Assembly: GCA_021234155.1 (NCBI GenBank)
Contig: JAJEKV010000050.1
Coordinates: forward strand, 7,676,438 to 7,740,437
Direction of reading: 5' to 3'
DNA length: 64,000 nt
Source of the DNA: Isoetes taiwanensis
Lineage: Eukaryota; Streptophyta; Lycopodiopsida; Isoetales; Isoetaceae
In this document: positions 21,241 to 33,300 of the stretch, piece after piece
Position numbering within the stretch: the first letter of the stretch is position 1
How the letters are laid out: the number at the start of each line of letters is the position of its first letter
Notes under the pieces: generated by a model
Databases searched by the model: none
What the model saw: the letters and a program-made list of their open reading frames with translations, nothing else
Told to the model about the DNA's origin: nothing
Position numbers and translations under genes: made by a program

Positions 21241-22960
21241 TCATGCCATAATCAGACTTGTACAGATTTCTTTACCTTGAACTCCCAGCATGTATTTGAA
21301 CTTGTTGAACTTTGCTTGAGGTAAAGCTTTAGTTAGAATATCAGCAACCTGTTCTTGAGTGCTCACATGTTCAACTGAAATCCTTCTGTTAGCAACTTGC
21401 TCTCTAATAAAATGCATATGGATCTCAATGTGTTTGGTTCTCTGATGCATGACAGGGTTTTTGGTAATTGCTATACAGCTCAGACTGTCACTTAATAGAA
21501 CAGTAGGATGACTTTGTATTAGTTTCAACTCACTTAGCAGTCTTCTTGCCCAAATTATCTCCTTGGCAGCCAAAGTTGTTGCAGCATATTCTGCTTCAGC
21601 AGAAGACATTGCAACACTGTCTTGTTTTCTAGATTTCCATGTAACTGAGCCTCCTCCTAGCATTAATGTGAAGCCAGATGTTGATTTCCTGAAGTCTAGG
21701 TCTGATGCTCAATCTGCATCACAAGATGCTTTCAACTCTAGATCATTATTTGAGAAACATATGCCCTCACCTTGAGTACCTTTCAGAAATCTTAGAACTC
21801 GTTTTGCAGCTATCCAATGCCCCTTGCCTGGATTGTTTGAATACCTGCTTAATAAACTAACTGAGAAAGAGATGTCAGGACGTGTGCAATTTGAAACATA
21901 GAGCAAACAACCTAACAATTCTCTGTATGGAGTAGTGGCCATTTCTGCAATTTCTGTTTGTGTTCTTGGACACATGTCAGCTGATATTTTGTGACCATTA
22001 ATAAGTGGTGTGGCTGCATCATTGCAATTTGTCATCCCAAATCTGTCTAAGATATTTTGAATGTTGGATGTTTGAGTGAGCAGTAACTTCCTTTCCTTTC
22101 TATCCCTTGTTACTTCAATTCCCAAGAAACGTTTGAGTTCCCCAAGATCTTGCATCTTGAATTTTGATTTCAGAATTTGTTTGCACTTGTCCAAGCATTT
22201 TATATTATTGGCCAACATGATGCAATCATCCACATATAGTGCTATGATGCAAAAATTCTGTTCCTCCTCAAACAAGTAAAGATTTCCATCACTTTCCAAT
22301 CTCTTAAAACCACTTCCTCTTAAAAAATTGTCTATGCATTTGTACCACTCTCTGGGAGACTGTTTAAGCCCATAAACAGCTCGATTTAATTTCCAAACCA
22401 TTTCTTTTCCTTGTTCAAATCCAATTGCTTGTTTCATATAGATTTCTTCCTCAAGAGATGCATTTAGAAATGCCGTGCTAACATCCATGTGATGTATTTC
22501 AAGATCATGGGCATTTGCATATGCCAAGAGCATTCTAATGCTTGCAAGCTTTACTATAGGTGAGAATGTCTCATCATAATCCATGCCTTTTCTTTGGGAA
22601 TATCCCTTAGCCACAAGTCTAGCTGTGTAGATCTTAGATTTACCATCAGCTCCCAATTTAATTTTAAATATCCATTTATTGTCCACAAGATTTTTGTTTG
22701 CTGGTTTGCTGACTAATTCATAAGTCCCTGTTCTATTGAAAGCCTTTATTTCTTCTTCCATGGCACGTCTCCATTCTATAGCATCCATACTTGAAATTGC
22801 TTCCTCATATGTTGCAGGTATATGAGGCTCAATGATTGCCATTATGGCATCCAATTCAATTTCTGAATCTTCTGTTATGTTTAATCTTCTGCTTTTCCCT
22901 TCTCTTAATCGCCCAAACTTGCTAACATCGATTCTAGCTTCTTCCAGTGATCTTTACCTT
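21241..22960 (-). pseudogene. copia reverse transcriptase and RNase H, one nonsense codon
   Basis: RT is open from about 22945 to 21712 after a TAA and a phase change at the integrase junction. Landmarks: WRRAMEEEIKAF, ARLVAKGYSQ, HHMDVSTAFLN (first Asp), YGLKQSPREWY and ALYVDDCIML with the paired Asp at 22225-22236 region. At 21709-21711 a TGA interrupts the RT/RNase H connection where a Trp codon is expected (DAD-stop-ASDLDFRKSTSG). The rest (21241-21705) encodes the RNase H with SVAMSSAEAEYAA and LLSDSLSC, then the HIEIHMHFIRE and ADILTKALP ends. A single point change accounts for the split. Confidence 0.93.
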
Positions 22961-24430
22961 TCACCTTTCCTTGTTTTCTTTTGTGGTATATCCGAGCTTA
23001 ATTACGAACTTCCAGGAGGTGTTAGGATTGTCACTACCTATTTCTTGTGACCCTTCATCATTATGTCTTGTGATAAGATCATTCTCCTTTACTTCATCAT
23101 TATCTAAGTCCACATGCATAACTTGTTTTTTATTTTGATCAGGGGCTTCTACTTTCTGCCTTGTATCCACTGCTCCTCTGTCTTTATAGAGTATTTCTTC
23201 AACAAAGTGTACATCCCTGCTGGTTATGATCCTCTTTGTTAAAGGTTCATACAATAAGTATCCATTTGACTGCTCGTCATATCCTATCAAATAACATTCA
23301 ACAGCCCTGTCATCTAGTTTTTTTCGAGTCTCCTCTGGTACATGTGCATATGAGAGGCAGCCATACACTCTGAGTTTATCATAATTAGGTTTCATTCCAT
23401 ACCATAGTTCATCTGGGCATTTTCCATTTATGCTTCTAGAAGGCAGCTTGTTCTGAATCATTACTGCAGTTTTAACAGCTTCTTCCCAAAGGAAGTTAGG
23501 CAATTTAGCATGCTTAATCATTGATCTCACGGCATTCAAGATGGTCATGTTCTTTCTCTCTGAGACTCCATTCTGTTGTGGTGTATGAGAGCATGTCACT
23601 TGCCTCTTTATCCCATTTTGAAAACAATAGCTATTAAATTTGTCTGACACAAATTCTCCACCTCTGTCTGTTCTTAGACATTTGATCTTTTTACCTGTCT
23701 GTCTTTCAACTTCAGCCTGAAATCGTTTAAAAGCCTCAAATGCTTGGTCTTTAGTTCTCAAGGTATAACATTTGGTTTTTCTGGAGAAATCATCAGTGAA
23801 AGTAATAAAATACCGTTTTCCATGTATACTTCTAACATTCAAGGGCCCACAAAGATCACTGTGTATTAATTCTATAATGTCTTTGGCTCTTTGTCCTTTC
23901 TTTGGAAAAGATAATCTGCATGATTTACCTTTAAGGCAGCCACCACAATGAAAATGTTCCTCCTTTCTCTTTCCTCCTGTGATGTATCCTAGTTTAACCA
24001 TGAGTTCCAAATTATCAATGTGAGTATGTCCTAGACGTTCATGCCATATTTTAAAAGTAGGAACTGTAATTGCATTAATACTTCCAAGTATATTGTTATG
24101 AAATCCAAACAGTTTGCCAACTCTCTTTGCCAAAAATTTCACTTCATTATTCAAGAGAACTTTGCAACAATCTGCCTCAAAATTAACATGGTATCCCAAG
24201 TCTACTAGCTGAGTTACAGAAATCAAATTCTTGACTAAATTTGGCACACATAAAACATTTTCTAGAATAACTGGTTTTCCTTCTAGATCAAACAGCTCCA
24301 ACATTCCTGCTTGTTCTACTTTTTGCAAGTTTCCATCTCCCATATGCACAAAACTTGAGTTCTTGGAGAATTTTGCCTTAAGCTTGGAAGGTGACTTAAT
24401 CACGCTTCTTTCAGCTCCACTATCTAGCAC
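22961..24430 (-). pseudogene. copia protease and integrase
   Basis: One long open frame of about 489 codons. The protease active site LDSGAERSVI lies at the very start (about 24427-24398), where copia elements usually have DSGAS/T-H. The GAG-pre-integrase zinc region follows (WHERLGHTHIDNL, then C-GC). The integrase core carries its three catalytic acids: HSDLCGPL, LRTDRGGEFVS and the Glu in QQNGVSERKN. The GKLP-type C-terminal region follows (VYGCLSYAHVP, CYLIGYDEQSNGYLLY). The frame ends at 22961, in a different phase from RT. The catalytic residues look intact, so inactivation is recent. Confidence 0.93.
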
Positions 24431-25271
24431 ATATCATTATCTTTTAGTTTACTGTCTGAAATTACTGACAGCAGTTTTGAGTTTCTTACCTCTGCATTCT
24501 CGTCAGACTCCTCATCTGGCTCACTTGCTTGCTCAGTTGCTATGTTGACTTGTGCAAATTTGCCTCTCCCTTTGCCTTGAATTCTTCTTCCTCCAGAATT
24601 AGATCCCCTGCCTCTGCCAGCTTTGAAGACATTTGCTTCTTTGTTTCTGGAAAAATCCTTAGGGCTGGAGCAGTTTGAAGCCAAGTGACCATACCCTTGG
24701 CAGTTATAGCATTTCGTCCCTTTTGATACTTTAGGACAGTTGTTAAGGTCAGCAATCACATTGTCAAATTTCTCAAAGAAATCTTTGACATCCTCTCCTT
24801 CTTTGTACTTCAAATCCCTAAGTTCTTTGTCTAAGACATCTAACTGGGATGAAGTTTTTACCTGATAAGTCTTCAAAAGGTATGCCCACATTTCCCTTGG
24901 AGACATGTTTCTCATTCTAAGCAGAATGCTTGGGCTGATGGGCTCAGTTTACTTTTAATGACAGCTTTAGCTTCCAGGATTTTTGCCTTAACAGCAATCT
25001 CTGATACTTCACTCGTCACCTCCATGGAGCTTCCTCCACTTGCATCTTTGCTGGGGCTTCCACCAGTCCCTGATGCAGCAGCACTAGCATATGACTTCCC
25101 TTTGCTGGTTGTCTGAACAACCACAGGAGTCTGCTCTCCTTCTTCTATGACTTCCCATAGACCTTCAACTCGTAGCACTTCTTCAACCTTTTCCTTCCAG
25201 ACTTGGAATTCAGAGCCACCTTTGTACACCTCAATGGCACTCAGAAGTGTGGCTCCCAGTCTGCTGGCCAT
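24424..25271 (-). pseudogene. copia gag, one frameshift
   Basis: The frame starts at ATG 25271 (MASRLGATLLSAIEVYKG), 10 bp inside the PBS. The N-terminal half includes the copia Gag pattern with FQVWKEKVEEVL. The phase changes near 24912-24920. The second half has the UBN2-like stretch PREMWAYLLKTYQ, then FFEKFDNVIADL and one zinc knuckle CYNCQGYGHLASNC (CX2CX4HX4C) at about 24665-24706. A basic Arg/Gly-rich tract and an acidic tail follow. Gag forms the particle and binds element RNA. Apart from the single frameshift it looks complete. Confidence 0.9.
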
Positions 25272-25281
25272 GTTTAATCCT

Positions 25282-25293
25282 GCTCTGATACCA
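25282..25293 (-). other. copia primer-binding site for initiator tRNA-Met
   Basis: On the minus strand TGGTATCAGAGC lies two bases after the 5' LTR. This is the standard plant copia site complementary to the 3' end of initiator tRNA-Met. Confidence 0.92.
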
Positions 25294-25295
25294 TA

Positions 25296-25780
25296 TGTTG
25301 ATAATGATCAGTTAGAATTTACATCTTCATAGCAACACAACTATATTCACTTCTATTATGCATAGCTAGGCTATGGTGCATTTTAAACATAATGCATTAT
25401 ACCATTACACTAAATCATAGAAAACACTGTAGATTCGCACTGAAGCAAACACTGTTCATCGACCATTAGATTAGAAACCAAAAACCATTTCAAACCTTGC
25501 TACTTGGTTTTCTCCTAAGGAATCCGGCATTATGCCAGATCCAATTCCGGCACTGTACAAATACAAATGGTCCGACGGTTAAGCATGGCCGATCGGACGT
25601 AGCAGTTGTGGTGGCTTGACTTGATCGAGCCACCTTAAATCATAAAATAGAAATCTTGAATGGTCCAACAATGCTTTTAAATGGGATAAGCATAAGACCT
25701 AGGACCATTAGATAAACAAAGGAATATGATCATGTTCTACTCTAGGCACAATGATTATAATTATGGCATGATTAACAACA
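25296..25780 (-). repeat. copia 5' LTR (485 bp)
   Basis: It starts TGTTGATAATG and ends GATTAACAACA on the plus strand. It pairs with 20741-21232, with about a dozen visible differences, half in one short block. Confidence 0.92.
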
Positions 25781-26910
25781 ATCTGTGATTTGTATTTGTG
25801 AAGATCTGAATTGTTATGTTTACTTCATTATTGCTTCCAGTATATCGTTGAATTCTCCAAATGATAAGGATAGATCAATATCTCCATTCTTAAATGTGGT
25901 GCAGCAGCTTGATGTCTCTGTGAGTTCACTGAGCATATTATTTGCTGCTACATGAGAGACATACAGTTATTACAGTTACAGAAGTTACATGCAGTGTTGA
26001 AGAATCTACATTGTGAAGTTGATTAATTTCGTTGCAGTTATTGTATCTTTGCGAAGTTGCGGAGCATATTACCTGCATTTTTAAGCAAGAAAAGCAAAAG
26101 CATTCACCTGGAAATAGGCCTTATTGTAAATCTTATTGTTGCTTGATGTTGCATCATCAGCAAACGATTGTTTGAATGTCCAACTTGGACTTATACTGTA
26201 CTGTCAATTGCAGCTTGAATGCAAAGAAATATCCCTGCTCTGTTTTGGGAAGTATCAGATCGGATGCAATATTGTATTATCAATGTTTTAGTTTGAAGTT
26301 TTTCATTTGCATTGCTTTGTTCTATTTGCTTTTGTTGGCTGCAGCAGGGAGAGATTGTCTATTATCTTGTGTTGACTGCAGCAGGGAGAGAAGGATGATA
26401 ACAGTGGTAAAAGTTTTATAGTTTGGAAGAACAATGAATAAAGTGATTGCTAAATCATATTGAGATAAGTAGTCAAGATAGTTGGTGTATTGCTCCACTT
26501 ACACCATCACCACACATGTTAACAGAATGAGTTGAATATCCTTGTACAATTGACCATCCTTCTTATTATATAGAGGACTTTCTATTCCATTGTGCTTTTG
26601 CTATCCATGCTACGATGAAATTCATATCCTACCATTTTGAGTCTTCAAAATTGCCATAGCCTTCCTAGAGTTTAAGCACCTCCTTTCCAATTCTTGTTTT
26701 TTAAACCACCACTATGCAAGCTTCAACTTCTGCCGCAGCATAGCATGAATCAAATAGAGTTTATTGGACCCGATTTTTATTGTAAGAACATACCAACAGA
26801 TGTCCTGCAAATGCCAAATCTTGCCTCTTCCGCAAATGATGAATAGTTGCAAGCAGGAGTGTTCTTCCCATAACGATGCTACTTTCCAGCTATAAAAGTC
26901 TAGAACATTA

Positions 26911-29900
26911 GGGCGGATTTGGGGTCTCAAAATGGCCCATAACTTGGATGCCAGAATTCCACGTCATGTTTCTCGCGACCAATGATGTTTTGCGCATTTT
27001 TTCCCAAAGTCGAAGATTAGTTGGCAAGTAGAAAGAGGAGCAGCTTACTTGGCATCCACATGGCAAAATTTCATAGGACATGTTTGTGCATTCATTGCAA
27101 CCACATTAATGGCCCGCATTTTTCGAAAATTGTATCGCGGACCAAAATAATTCCGCCTACTGTGCACAATCCCACATGCACCAACTACCTTTTCAAATTT
27201 TGGCACCAAGATTTCCATTGTTCACATTAAGCGCAAGACGTGCATCCTCACCGCCTTCACTCTTCATTTGGAATCCAAGTCTCCAATAGTGTCGTATATT
27301 TGCCCCATTTACGTAACACTCAAGGTCAAGAAGTAGGAAAGGTTCATGGGTGAGTATGTTATAGCATCGATGAGGGGCGAGCATAGAGTTAAGCGACAAC
27401 GACGAGGGCGATGTCTTGACAAGCAAGCGTCACGTTACATGCCATGTTTTTACTACCCAAATTTTCATTCTGAAGTTTTCCTACTTTTCACTCTTCCCAT
27501 TCATCATATTGTTCCCGCCATTCATTCTTACAATTCAACGACCGACCAGTATCTTTTATTGCATCCATCATTGCTCCTAGTACTCCTACATTGCTTACTT
27601 CGGTTCATCACTTACAAAACAATAAAGGCATGATTGGAAGGATATCTATCCATAGGCTCGTGGGTGAGAATGCTATTCTTAAAGAAGGGTGACTATGGAG
27701 TTGCATCGCCGGAGGCGACATTCATACACAATGAATAGGTAGAACTATAGGGTTCAAAATAAATGCTATGGATAGTATATTGCAAAAAAAAAAAAAGGGA
27801 AGGGAGGGGGGGGAGGGATTTGAAGAGGAGGATATTTGCAAATTTGCACCCTCAATAATACATGGATCACACCATGCGAAAATGCATATGCACTTTGTAA
27901 ATTTGTAGTGAGATTTCGCGTCATGTGATCCTTGCTTCTTTTTTGTTCCCTCTTCTTGATTTATATTCACCCAAGGAATCAAATATTTTTCTTTGGGCTA
28001 TATTTATCAGATGTCAGGCCTTTGGATCAGTTAACACAAAGTGTCACATATGGAAACATTGTTAGGTTTGATAAAATAACATAATAATCTTATTTAATAA
28101 AGCTTTGGTTGTTGGTAAAGTGTTGGCTTATTGATTAAGTGTTTGTATTGCTTTGGGACCCTCTTTGAAAAAGTTTAGTTCATAAAACATAATATAACTT
28201 GGAATGATACATATTTTATATGCAATTGGGAGACTATTGATGAGGGACTTGGTGTTATTATCTATTGACAACAAACAAGAAAGTGGATCACACCATGCGA
28301 ATTTAGTATATTCCAACCTTTTAGCTTATACAAAATTAAGCTTGATGTGATCTTTTTTTGAAAAGATGACTTCCTATAGTAAAATTACTTTGATTATCTT
28401 TTAATAAAAGAAATATATATGTGTCTTATTTGAAGTTAAGTGTGGATATGTGACGTGCTCATTTATTGATAAAGTGTTTGCTTTTTGAAAAGGGCTAATA
28501 ACTTTATGTACTACTAGAGTTGGTAAAGTATTTTAGATGTAAATAGGAAGGGGTACTTGTGTTTAAGTTTAATTTGACAACAAGCAAGAAAGCGTATCAC
28601 ACCATGCGAAATGATTGTGTTCTATTGTTTTTGCATTGTAGTATTAAACTTGATGTGATCCTTCTTAAAAAAGATATGCTCTTTGAAAATGACTAATAAC
28701 TTTATGCACTTGGGGTGGTAAAGCATTAAATGATAAGGGTACTTGTGTTTAATTTTAATTTGAGAACAAATAAGAAAGTGGATCACCGCGATCACGAATT
28801 TAGTGTGTTCCATTTTTGTTGCATATGTACTATTAAACTTGGTGTGATCCTTCTTGAAAAAGAATATGCTCTTTGAAAAGGGATAATGACTTATGTACTT
28901 AAGAGTGGTAAAGCATTGAGTACTTGTGTTTAATTTTAATTTGACAACAAATAATAAAGTGGATCACACCATGCGAATTTAGTGTGTCCCTTTTTTTTGC
29001 ATATGTATTATTAAACTTGGTGTGATCCATCTTGAAAAAAAAAAATAGCTTTCAAGTAAAAAGGAAAAAAAAAAGAAATATCTTATTTAAAGTGTAAAGT
29101 GTTAGTATGTAAATTGTTGGTTTATTAAAATACTATTTGTTTAAGCTAAGTTGTAAGCTCAATTATTTGTGTTTCTATTTATTTTTTTTTATAAAGGATC
29201 ACACCAGCTTAATTTCTTATATGCAATTACTTCTTGGCATGAAGATTTCGCATCATATGATCCTCTTTAAACAAGAATGGCTTTGACCTTCAATGTTCAT
29301 AAATTTTATGAATATTTGCATATAAGAATGTCACATATCATATTTTCTTAAAAAATGGTCATCAAATGGATAACTAGTCAAAGAGTTCTTCTACTACTTA
29401 AAGAGTTTCAAGACTCATTTTTGCTATAATTTAAATAGCAATAGATTTTTAAAGGAATCTATTGTGAAAAGTAGTCAAAGACTTCTTGTATTAGAGGTAT
29501 CTAAACACAAACACCATAACCTTTGTACTTCAAGAATGTATAAACCCTTCGCATTGCAAAGTATAATGTCATTTATTAGCATCTTCACGGACATTTCCCC
29601 TTCCTTAAAGGGGTACTTCTTGGATCGATGCTATTCCAGTGATCTCCTCCTCTTCAACACAATAAGTTATTTTGGCATAGCTATTAATCATATCTCCATT
29701 CTGTCATATATCTAAGAGGGATGGTGACTATTTTTCCTCCACCCCTTTCAGTGCTTCTACGAAAAAAGCTACCTTGGATGCTTACGGGATTTCTCCATGC
29801 CTTGTCCACTTCATAATTGTCCCATTTCTAACAAAACCAAGTGCATGCACCCATAGTATATGCATGTACTGAGTGCATCCATATGAGCTTAAATGATTTT

Positions 29901-30311
29901 GTTAGGGGCTTCCACAAACCTCTTTGCATCTTGTTCTTTGAGATGTATTCGCTATATATATGGGAACAAGTCCGATAGAGCATCTCAAGCTTGTTTCATT
30001 CTCAATGAGGAATGGATATCATCAGCGCCCTCCTTTCAACATCAACCATCACTTTTTTATATTCAAATTCCTTTGCCTCGTGAATGTCAATAAGCCATCA
30101 TTATTAGTCGTAGTCGCGATGGTTTAATGCCATAAATATTTTTTATTTGTTTCTAATATGTGAAAATGGGACAATAAATGCGCAATCTCTCGAAATCCGT
30201 GAGAATCTATAATTATGAAGGGTAGGTAATCTACATGGCATTGGGGAGAAGAATAAGAAATCTGACGTGGAATGGCTCTTATGAGGCCATTTTGAGACCC
30301 CAAATCCGCCC
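26911..30311. mobile_element. 3.4-kb TIR DNA transposon, probably PIF/Harbinger-like or non-autonomous
   Basis: The ends are perfect 27-bp inverted repeats: 26911-26937 begins GGGCGGATTTGGGGTCTC and 30285-30311 is its exact complement. Weaker complementarity continues inward for about 40 bp (shared words CATAA, ATTCCACGTCA, TTTCT). TA flanks both ends (TTA left, TAA right). GGG-starting ends with T-A-rich short target sites suggest PIF/Harbinger, but TA also fits mariner-like elements. A 77-codon minus-strand frame (27193-27426) and the region just below it hint at a transposase C-terminus, but I could not identify catalytic residues. The middle holds the hairpin array at 27864-29263. Right of the array are only AT-rich sequence and short frames. 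Confidence 0.75.
27864..29263. repeat. six-unit array of GGATCACACCA hairpins
   Basis: Six inverted-repeat pairs: 27864-27931, 28285-28352, 28594-28661, 28780-28850, 28971-29028 and 29196-29263. Left arms read GGATCACACCATGCGAA or close variants; right arms read CTTGGTGTGATCC or TTTCGCxTCATxTGATCC. Each pair spans only 58-71 bp. The spacing between pairs falls from about 420 to 190 bp. The units in between share TTTAATTTTAATTTGACAACAA and similar text, so the whole is also a diverged tandem array. Confidence 0.8.
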
Positions 30312-30313
30312 TA

Positions 30314-33300
30314 ATGAAGGCAAATTTGTACAAAACAAAAAGAAAAACAAACTATATTTATGTTGAAAGCTACTCTGCCGTTACATTTTTAGGGTGAAAT
30401 CAAAATGTTCTAGGATTTTAAGATCCCTCATCTAAAATGCAAGCTTCCAAACAAAGGGATTGATGGCACACATCTTGAACTCACCATAAAGCTTCCTTTT
30501 CATGTCAAAATGCAAGCAACTTGTAGACGAATCCCCTCATGCCAAAATGCAAGCTTACTTATAGGTGAATTCCCTGACATCCACCTTTTTGGGTAGGAGC
30601 AGCATCGAACACATCCGCAGCAAAGGCATTCAAAGCTAGGCATTCAAGACAGGCATGCACCATCCTGCTCCAACCACGGTGAAGATGACCGCCCGAATCC
30701 TAATATACATCCATTTGACCCGTTCTGTAAGCTTTGATAGGCAGTAAAATAAATGGAAGAAAGATAACGAATCAAAACCCTAAACCTTGGAATGAATCTT
30801 AGCCCTTGGGTCTATAGGCCGAATGATCTAAACCGTTTGATTTAGGGCGAAGTTGAAAACAGATACACATCAAAATATTATAATATAAGAAATTTATCGC
30901 GGCGGCCCGCGAACATTTCTCTTCAACAAAAAAAAAAAAGACCACAACCACCTCCTAATACGAAGTAGTAATAACTACAATCAATCTGATCTTATTATAC
31001 ATTGCCATCTCATTTTATGTGGCATAGAGGTTGTATATTTACGACACACAAAATAGTTTTGATTCACTATGGCCTATTTAGAGGGCCATGACTTCCAAAT
31101 TTGTTTTCCCTATTTTGAGCCTCAACCTAGAAATGACAAAGTAGTGAAAAGTTTGAATGCAAATATGCTGTCTCACAACATAGAGATGTTGTTAGAGAAA
31201 CATCATTCAATTATCACTCACAAGCTAGACTCTGACATCATGAAAGGAACACCTCTTTTGATAATCAATTAGTGGTTTGTTGAATAACTAAAATAAATTG
31301 GAAATACACAATGCGCCATTTTCTGATTCGATATCGTTTCGTGACTTTTATCGATTTACATGACAATTTTGAAGCTTTCTTTGAGAAATTATTTTTTTAG
31401 TATATGGTAAATAATCTAAATGAGAATGATGTTTGGAAAAATGATGCACGGCTGACACGGTTTGAATATCAGTCTGCAAATGTATGCAAATTTGGTGTAC
31501 TAAGGCACATGCATTAGATGCAATTTGGAACTCTCAGTCTCCCCACTATAGCTTCACACAGACAATCACATTGATATCCCTTGTATACAGGGTGCATCAA
31601 GTAACAACGAGAAGGCTCCTAGCTAGTCTAAGAACTCTATTGGCTCAAAAAGGCATTAAAGGATGTCGGTATACAAAAGCTCTGCCATATTCGAACTTAG
31701 CTCCCAGTTATAATTTTAGACGGCCAGCCCGAAGTACTTCATTTAAATTATCAATCAGAAGAAAGTAGGGTCAGACATATCTACATTAAAGATTTTCTCT
31801 TACTTCCATGCCTTGTCATTTCCTGCTTCCAGCTATGGTGCCTAGCGCCGGCCTTCAATCTAGTATAGCAGTGCCGCTGTAGCAAAAGCTTTGCACACAA
31901 ACCCTAACCATCATATATCACAGATCCATCCTTTGGCTCCATTTTGAGGTGTGAGTAAGTTTTAGGTCATGTACAAGACAACCGCACAAAGTTAAACAAC
32001 ATCAGAGGCCCTCAAGGCGTTAGTCGCAGCAGCTGGAGCTTCTACAAAAGGTGCTTCAGCCAAAGAACAGATAAACAGAGGAAGAACAGATAAACCAGAA
32101 AACAGGCCAAAGAACAGATAAACAGAAGAAGCCAGACACACGAACTTTTTGATGCGATCTTCGGCTTGTCCAAGAGATTCTAAACATCTCAAGCAAACCC
32201 ACCTCTCCTTTTGCGGCGCCTCGCAAATAGGCAGCAATGTGGATGCCGCCGATGCGAACAAAAGATTGAGGCAACTGTTAGGCCTATTTTCTCGCTCCCA
32301 ACATGGGATTGATTGCAGGGCAAGAAATAGGAAGATCAATCCATTTCTTGCAGAGCAAGAAAGGGGGTCCTCAAACCAATGAGGTGCAAATGAAAATGAG
32401 AAGTGCAAACGAAAGTGAGAAGTTGCAGATACGTGTCAACACCAGGATGCTTCAAACAAATTAACTTCAAATAAATAGTGTCAAACAGAAACGGAGACTG
32501 AACTATATATATGAGTGATAAGAAGATTGGGTCATACCACATTAGTAGCATTTTATTAGAAAATTACTATAACTGCTTTTTGTGTCATACCACATTAGTA
32601 GCATCTTATTGTACATATGACCAACACATAACACTTACTAGCATTATTTATTGAGTCTCCGCCTCAATCACATTACATTGAATATAGTCTAGAGCAGCTC
32701 GAACTCTAGATCTATTTATACTAAACTAGGGTGCTAACACGAGACCAAATACCCAATGAATCTAATACGTTGATTAACTTTACCTCTTTCACATTGTCCA
32801 ACCAAAATTTCAAGATACCCATCTACTAGATTGGTAGAGTGCCAATTGATTTGTAGTGTTGATTAACTTGACCTTTTTCACACTGTCCAACAAGGTATCT
32901 TGAGGGAACTGGAAATGGAATCATTGGGTAATCTCAGTGGAATCTAAGGAAATAACTTGGAGAATCAAAAGGAATACAAGAAAACACGACTTCACATCAT
33001 TCCTCTTTCAAATGGGTTACCACAACTTGCCATTGTGCTAAAATGTCTTGTATTTTTTAGCATAATGGAGCATGTTGAAATCAAAAGAAGTTGTAAAGAT
33101 ATATTCTTTACATCCAGAAAGTTCTCAATAGTAACGTGAGCATCATGAGGCACATGGTGCTATATTGCATCAAGATTCTAAGACATAATCTTTTAAGTAT
33201 TTATCATATATTTTCAAGATCTGCATTGCCGCAAGTATTATGTCTTTTTAAGTATTTAACATAGGTTTTCAACATCTACAATGCCACAAGTACTTGCATT

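Larger units (their letters stand above)
20741..25780 (-). mobile_element. Ty1/copia retrotransposon, full length, nested in Gypsy-A 3' LTR
   Basis: The 5040-bp element has TGTTG...CAACA ends and ATCTG duplications at 20736-20740 and 25781-25785. On the minus strand: 5' LTR, iMet-type PBS, gag, protease, integrase, RT, RNase H, purine tract, 3' LTR. Integrase before RT defines copia. LTRs are roughly 97 percent alike by eye. Only a few lesions are seen: a frameshift in gag, a frameshift plus stop between integrase and RT, and a nonsense codon at the RT/RNase H junction. It is younger than the LTR it sits in. Confidence 0.95.
3715..26512 (+). mobile_element. Gypsy-A: full-length Ty3/gypsy retrotransposon hosting two nested insertions
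   Basis: Both boundaries are exact. Left LTR starts TGTTGACCC at 3715 and right LTR ends ACCATCACCA at 26512, flanked by CACAT at 3710-3714 and 26513-26517, a 5-bp target duplication. Without the nested Gypsy-B (9424-16488 plus one GTACC) and copia (20741-25780 plus one ATCTG) the element is about 10.7 kb. Domain order on the plus strand is gag, protease, RNase H-like, RT, RNase H, integrase, which places it in Ty3/gypsy (integrase after RT). The protease motif VDGGS and the extra RNase H suggest the Tat/Athila side of the non-chromovirus branch; no chromodomain is visible. Several frameshifts and stops make it non-autonomous today. Confidence 0.93.
19513..26512 (+). repeat. Gypsy-A 3' LTR, split by the copia element
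   Basis: LTR sequence occupies 19513-20740 and 25786-26512. It restarts in exact register after the copia target duplication (ATCTGTGATTTGTATTTG matches 4919 onward in the 5' LTR). Without the insertion it is 1955 bp. Confidence 0.93.

Noticed and set aside
26909-26913. Clear assignment of the 3.4-kb TIR element to PIF/Harbinger from TTA/TAA flanks
   Set aside because: The flanks are TTA on the left and TAA on the right, so a direct 3-bp duplication is not shown. A TA duplication fits as well. No DDE motif could be confirmed.
27864-29263. CRISPR-like array of repeats
   Set aside because: Units are inverted pairs with unequal spacing (190-420 bp) and the intervening DNA is itself repetitive; the context is a plant nuclear TIR element. 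No cas-like genes.
31992-32408. 138-codon minus-strand frame with hydrophobic segments, and opposite 77-codon frame
   Set aside because: Both lie on the same DNA, over AACAGATAAACAG repeats. No domain and no start context; coding support is insufficient.
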